Positions 14,980-18,023 of a stretch of 18,023 bases of DNA are shown here, piece by piece (positions within the stretch are counted from its first letter, which is position 1; each line of letters opens with the position of its first letter). Position numbers and translations under genes: made by a program. The DNA comes from CALITV01 sp964415795 (GTDB lineage: Bacteria; UBP6; UBA1177; JAKLFG01). The stretch spans positions 1-18,023 of the forward strand of contig CAYQBN010000025.1 of the NCBI GenBank assembly GCA_964415795.1, written 5' to 3'. The notes below the pieces were generated by a model that saw only the letters and a list, made by a program, of their open reading frames with translations, made no database searches and had not been told where the DNA came from.

Positions 14980-16284
14980 CTACAGGCGCCCTGCTATGAG
15001 TCTGCCGCCAGCCGGCCGTTCGACTGTCACCTTGATGGCATCGGCAATCATCTCGACCGCCGACGGGAGCCGTGCAGGATCACGATAGTATATACGGATG
15101 ATCGGTTCCCCTTTCACTACCGCTTCCCCTACCTTTCTCGGGAAAGTGAGCGCCACTGTGCGATCTATGACATCCTCTTTGCGTAGACGACCGCCGCCGA
15201 GGAGCACCAGCGCTTTTCCGCAGGCACGCGCCCCGATGCAGGCAACGAAGCCGTCATGGGGCGCCACAACTTCATGAACAAGGGGCGCTACTGGGAGCAA
15301 AGAAGCATCTTCCAACGCACGGGGATCGCCTCCCTGCGCAACGACCATTCGCCGGAACACGGCAAGTGCCGATCCATCAACCAGCTTGCGACGCGCCTGC
15401 GCCGTAGCCTCCCCGAGCGACTTGGCACGACCGAAAAGAACGAGCAGTTCGGCCGCTTGCCGCACCACGAGATCAGTGACTTGGGGAACATCCTCGCCAC
15501 GGAGAACCGCGAGCGATTCAGCGATCTCCACGGTGTGCCCCGCCGCCCGTCCCAGCGGCTCGTCCATCCGGGTCACCAGCACGATGACCTTCTTTCCGAA
15601 CCGTTCCCCGATCTCTTTCATTGTCTTTCCGAGGAGCCGGGCATCGGAAAGGCGCTGCATGAAGGCACCGTCCCCCGTCTTGACGTCAAGGAGAAGCCCC
15701 TCGATCCCTTCGGCAAGTTTCTTCGACATAATGGAGCTCGCGATGAGTGGCACCGACTCGACCGTTCCAGTGACATCGCGCAGAGCATAGAGGCGACGAT
15801 CGAGAGGTGCGATATCTTCGGTTTGTCCGATCATGGCGACCCCGATCTCCTGCACCTGCCGGGAGAACGACTCGCCGTCGAGATCAACGCGGAACCCGGG
15901 AATAGATTCCAGTTTATCGAGCGTCCCGCCGGTGTGCCCGAGCCCGCGTCCCGATATCATCGGCACCCGAAAGCCAAGCGCGGCAAGGAGCGGCGCGAGC
16001 GGTATCGAGATCTTGTCGCCCACCCCGCCGGTCGAGTGCTTATCCACGACCGGACGACCATCGTCAGGGAACGAGAACACCTTTCCCGAAAAGAGCATCT
16101 TCTCGGTCCACACCCGGAGCTCACGCATGGTCATTCCGCGGATGCAGACCGCCATGAGAAACGCCGCCATCTGATAGTCGGTTATCTCGCCGCGCAGGTA
16201 CCCGTCGGCAAGGTATTCGATGTCCGCAGAATTGAGTTCGCGTCCGTCACGTTTACTTACAACGATATCGTAGAGGAGCCGCAT
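14980..16284 (-). CDS. deoA: Pyrimidine-nucleoside / thymidine phosphorylase
   Basis: This enzyme splits thymidine or uridine with phosphate to the free base and (deoxy)ribose-1-phosphate in pyrimidine salvage. The product has 434 residues, the family norm. It carries KRDGRELNSADIEYLADGY near the N terminus, the phosphate loop DKHSTGGVGDK (81-91) and the signature SGRGLGHTGGTLDKLESIPG (111-130). The Arg, Ser and Lys of the base site are in the ALRDVTGTVESVPLIASSIM region followed by SKK, and KTGDGAFM follows. The C-terminal alpha/beta domain is complete. The start at 16284 (MRLLYDIV) matches homologues exactly. An in-frame TTG at 16317 would add 11 residues without support. It is the first gene of the operon, with a promoter upstream. 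Whether it prefers thymidine (DeoA) or accepts uridine too (Pdp) cannot be told. Confidence 0.94.
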   Translation of the reverse strand: MRLLYDIVVSKRDGRELNSADIEYLADGYLRGEITDYQMAAFLMAVCIRGMTMRELRVWTEKMLFSGKVFSFPDDGRPVVDKHSTGGVGDKISIPLAPLLAALGFRVPMISGRGLGHTGGTLDKLESIPGFRVDLDGESFSRQVQEIGVAMIGQTEDIAPLDRRLYALRDVTGTVESVPLIASSIMSKKLAEGIEGLLLDVKTGDGAFMQRLSDARLLGKTMKEIGERFGKKVIVLVTRMDEPLGRAAGHTVEIAESLAVLRGEDVPQVTDLVVRQAAELLVLFGRAKSLGEATAQARRKLVDGSALAVFRRMVVAQGGDPRALEDASLLPVAPLVHEVVAPHDGFVACIGARACGKALVLLGGGRLRKEDVIDRTVALTFPRKVGEAVVKGEPIIRIYYRDPARLPSAVEMIADAIKVTVERPAGGRLIAGRL

Positions 16285-16333
16285 CGTGCTGTCCACGGAT
16301 AACGCGATCTGCCACAATGACCACTACCGCACG

Positions 16334-16361
16334 ATTTTATGGGAGGAGGATGGGAAGTCAA
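16334..16361 (-). promoter_or_regulatory. Predicted promoter of the deoA-plsB operon
   Basis: On the minus strand TTGACT (16361-16356) is followed after 16 nt by TAAAAT (16339-16334). The start of transcription would be near 16327, giving a leader of about 43 nt before deoA. It is the only good promoter seen for the five-gene operon down to 9528. Confidence 0.6.
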
Positions 16362-16404
16362 CAAATCAAAAAAAGGTCTTAACCAAAATTTAACAAATGT
16401 TTTC

Positions 16405-16432
16405 TTGCTGCTTATTTTGTTTCTGCTAGCAT
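16405..16432 (+). promoter_or_regulatory. Predicted promoter of the propeller lipoprotein gene
   Basis: TTGCTG (16405-16410), a 16-nt spacer and TAGCAT (16427-16432) with an extended TG at 16424-16425 lie 40 nt before the ATG. The region upstream (16361-16404) is strongly AT-rich with A and T runs, like an UP element. The gene has a strong Shine-Dalgarno, AGAGGGGG, about 7 nt before its start. Confidence 0.5.
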
Positions 16433-16471
16433 AAAAAAGTTCCACGATCCAAACCAAGAGGGGGTAACATC

Positions 16472-17383
16472 ATGGCTTTGATGCGGCAGGTTTTAGCTGG
16501 TCTCTTTTGTTTCCTTTTCATTGCCGCGTGTGGTGGGGAGGAAGAAACGAAGATCCTCCCCCAGAACGTGGTGACAAGCGATGTACTTTCTCACGGATTT
16601 GAGTCGGTCGGGCTTCATCCTCTCGACGAGATTCTGACTAACGACGGAACTATCGATTTTTCGCGCTCCATTGACGGTTCCTTCGATCCCAACGGCTTTC
16701 GGATGATACTCGGTCCCGACGGAGCACCGATTTTCAAACCGCATCTCGGGCAGGGACTTAATGACCACTGGGTTTCGATGAACGACGACGTCGCCGGTGC
16801 CTTTACTGTCTATGCGGTCGCAGTTCTCGACGGCAATGTTTATGTTGGCGGAGATTTCACCACGATAGACGGCGTCGCGGCGAACTATATCGCACGGTGG
16901 AATGGCACGGCGTGGAACGCTCTCGGGAGCGGCGTGAACGCGACGGTCTATGCGCTTGCCGTACGGGGGACCGACCTCTATGTCGGCGGCACTTTCACGC
17001 AGGCGGGCGGCGCCTCGGCGCGCCGTGTCGCACGCTGGGACGGCGCTGCGTGGTACCCTCTCGGCGTCTCCGCGGGAAACGCCAACGGGACCAGCAACGC
17101 CGTATTCGCCCTTGCCGTTTCAGGAACCAATGTGTATGTGGGGGGTCAGTTCACTACGGTACGCCAAAGCGATGGCACCGATATAAACGCCGGGCGCATC
17201 GCACGGTGGGATACCGCCACGTCCACTTGGTCACGCTTGGGTGGAACCGCAGCGAATAACGGGTTCAACAACATCGTTCGAGCGCTCGCTGTGTCGGAGG
17301 CCACCCTCTATGCGGGAGGGCAGTTCACCGCGGTACGCGACAATACGGGCACCAATATAACGGTGAATCGTATCGCTCAATGA
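16472..17383 (+). CDS. Beta-propeller lipoprotein, N-terminal part ending at an in-frame TGA
   Basis: The 303-residue product starts with a lipoprotein signal peptide with lipobox IAAC and the lipidated cysteine at residue 20, followed by GGEEE. Residues 25-110 form a leader domain I do not recognise (HPLDEILTNDGTIDFSRSID). From about 112 there are repeats of the type 'VYALAV...LYVGGxFT...IARWNGTxWxxLG', each one propeller blade. Four blades fit before TGA at 17381-17383. The stop follows NRIAQ, where every other complete repeat has Trp (IARW, VARW, VAQW, IAKW). The change is TGG to TGA, and the frame continues open afterwards with three more blades. The truncated product would be an incomplete propeller. 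A real nonsense mutation, a sequencing or assembly error, or readthrough are the options. Confidence 0.8.
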   Translation: MALMRQVLAGLFCFLFIAACGGEEETKILPQNVVTSDVLSHGFESVGLHPLDEILTNDGTIDFSRSIDGSFDPNGFRMILGPDGAPIFKPHLGQGLNDHWVSMNDDVAGAFTVYAVAVLDGNVYVGGDFTTIDGVAANYIARWNGTAWNALGSGVNATVYALAVRGTDLYVGGTFTQAGGASARRVARWDGAAWYPLGVSAGNANGTSNAVFALAVSGTNVYVGGQFTTVRQSDGTDINAGRIARWDTATSTWSRLGGTAANNGFNNIVRALAVSEATLYAGGQFTAVRDNTGTNITVNRIAQ

Positions 17384-17845
17384 GACGGCACCACCTGGTC
17401 ACGGATGGGCGGCACCGCCGCGGCGAACGGATTCGACAATACGGTATACGCCCTTACTGTTTCCGGGACCACGCTCTATGCCGGCGGACAGTTCACCCAA
17501 GTGTATGATAACATTGGTGACTACATGCCGGCAAGTCGTGTGGCGCAGTGGGATGGGGCCACCTGGAGTGCTCTTACCGGCGGCGGGATGACCAACAACA
17601 TTGTGTATGCGCTCGTTTTTGTGGGTTCCGATCTCTATGCGGCAGGAACATTCACCGGTACCAGCGGCGGAGCGGCGAACCGTATCGCCAAGTGGAACGG
17701 GACCAGTTGGAGCGCCCTTGGCACTGGTCTCAGCGCTGCGGGGAGAGCTCTCGCTACGGATGACACCGACCTTTACGTTGGCGGGGCATTTGCCACGGTG
17801 GGGAACGGGCTGGCGAGCCGCTACATCGCTAAATATCTTACCGGC
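16800..17845 (+). repeat. Seven-fold protein repeat forming a beta-propeller
   Basis: The blade signature (L/V)Y(V/A)(G/A)GxF(T/A) starts at 16838, 16976, 17132, 17306, 17474, 17633 and 17771. The spacings are 46, 52, 58, 56, 53 and 46 codons. Seven units are the usual number for a closed seven-bladed propeller. Units 3 to 5 share a longer loop (RQSDGTDIN, RDNTGTNIT, YDNIGDYMP). Units 3 and 4 end in near-identical linkers, TWSRLGGTAANNGFNN and TWSRMGGTAAANGFDN, a sign of recent internal duplication. The frame is interrupted by TGA at the end of unit 4. Confidence 0.85.
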
Positions 17846-18023
17846 GCCGTTTGCGGTGACGGCATTCTCGATACCGGCGAACAGTGCGAATACAGCGGCG
17901 GCTGGGAAGCCTGCTGTGACTCTTCAACCTGTCAATTCCTGCCGAACACAACCGAGTGCCGTCCCGCAGCAGGTGTCTGCGATGCGGCTGAGTACTGCAC
18001 TGGGAGCAGCGCATCGTGTCCCG
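17384..18023 (+). pseudogene. Downstream remainder of the beta-propeller lipoprotein gene (blades 5-7 and disintegrin-like domain), partial
   Basis: This is the in-frame continuation of the gene begun at 16472, open without another stop to the window edge. It encodes blades 5, 6 and 7 (LYAGGQFTQ, LYAAGTFTG, LYVGGAFAT). From 17852 follows a cysteine-rich domain with nine Cys in 57 residues: CGDGILDTGEQCE, then ACCDSSTCQ, TECRPAAGVCD and AEYCTGSSASCP. This pattern resembles both the bacterial 'CGDGxxxxGEQCD' repeats known from myxobacteria and the disintegrin domain of animal ADAM proteases. No convincing Shine-Dalgarno precedes the first ATG at 17405, so separate translation is unlikely. The original gene was one long surface lipoprotein; its 3' end is outside the window. 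Confidence 0.7.

Noticed and set aside
17381..17383. Selenocysteine or general UGA recoding as the reason for the in-frame TGA
   Set aside because: Homologous blades have Trp there, not Cys, no selenocysteine insertion hairpin is evident after the codon, and TGA is used as a normal stop by neighbouring genes.
1..18023. CRISPR arrays, insertion sequences, tRNA or rRNA genes
   Set aside because: No short regularly spaced direct repeats, transposase motifs, terminal inverted repeats or tRNA/rRNA-like stretches were found while reading both strands.

Overview
The window is a compact, GC-rich bacterial chromosome segment. Every gene-sized stretch is coding, and several genes overlap by 4 nt (ATGA or GTGA junctions). 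The cell envelope is probably diderm: there is an Mla/MCE phospholipid-transport locus, a membrane glycerol-3-phosphate acyltransferase (PlsB) and two lipoproteins. Two-subunit glycine decarboxylase, a CIRCE-type heat-shock operator, and a propeller lipoprotein with a disintegrin-like cysteine-rich tail do not point to one well-known model group. The phylum cannot be fixed from sequence inspection. TGA is an ordinary stop here (mlaD, the STAS gene, thiD) and TGG is the usual Trp codon, so the genetic code looks standard.

Layout. (1) 1-3220, minus strand: glycine cleavage operon gcvT-gcvH-gcvPA-gcvPB. It has its own promoter in front of gcvT and a terminator-like hairpin between gcvH and gcvPA; gcvPB runs off the left edge. 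(2) 3380-5332, minus strand: groES-groEL with a sigma70-type promoter, a CIRCE (HrcA) operator on the start site, and a clear intrinsic terminator. (3) 5541-9517, plus strand: mlaE, a short degenerate MlaF-like gene, mlaD and a lipoprotein gene, followed by a small STAS-domain gene overlapping a ThiD-type kinase gene. (4) 9528-16284, minus strand: a tightly packed operon for pyrimidine-nucleoside phosphorylase, PlsB, a GAF/HD-GYP protein, a secreted helical protein of unknown function and a short-chain dehydrogenase. (5) 16472 to the right edge, plus strand: a seven-bladed beta-propeller lipoprotein gene broken by an in-frame TGA exactly where the repeat demands Trp.

The most unusual element is the gene at 6305-6784. 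It lies in the slot normally held by the MlaF ATPase and can be aligned with the second half of MlaF. It has no Walker A motif, and its signature motif, Walker B glutamate and H-loop histidine are all altered. It also has no ATG, GTG or TTG start: the best initiation site is an ATT behind a good Shine-Dalgarno sequence. The overlap with mlaD suggests it is still translated. This looks like a catalytically dead, truncated MlaF paralogue kept as a structural or regulatory partner, or a decaying gene. Second in interest is the TGG-to-TGA nonsense codon in the propeller gene, after which the frame stays open for at least 214 codons to the window edge.
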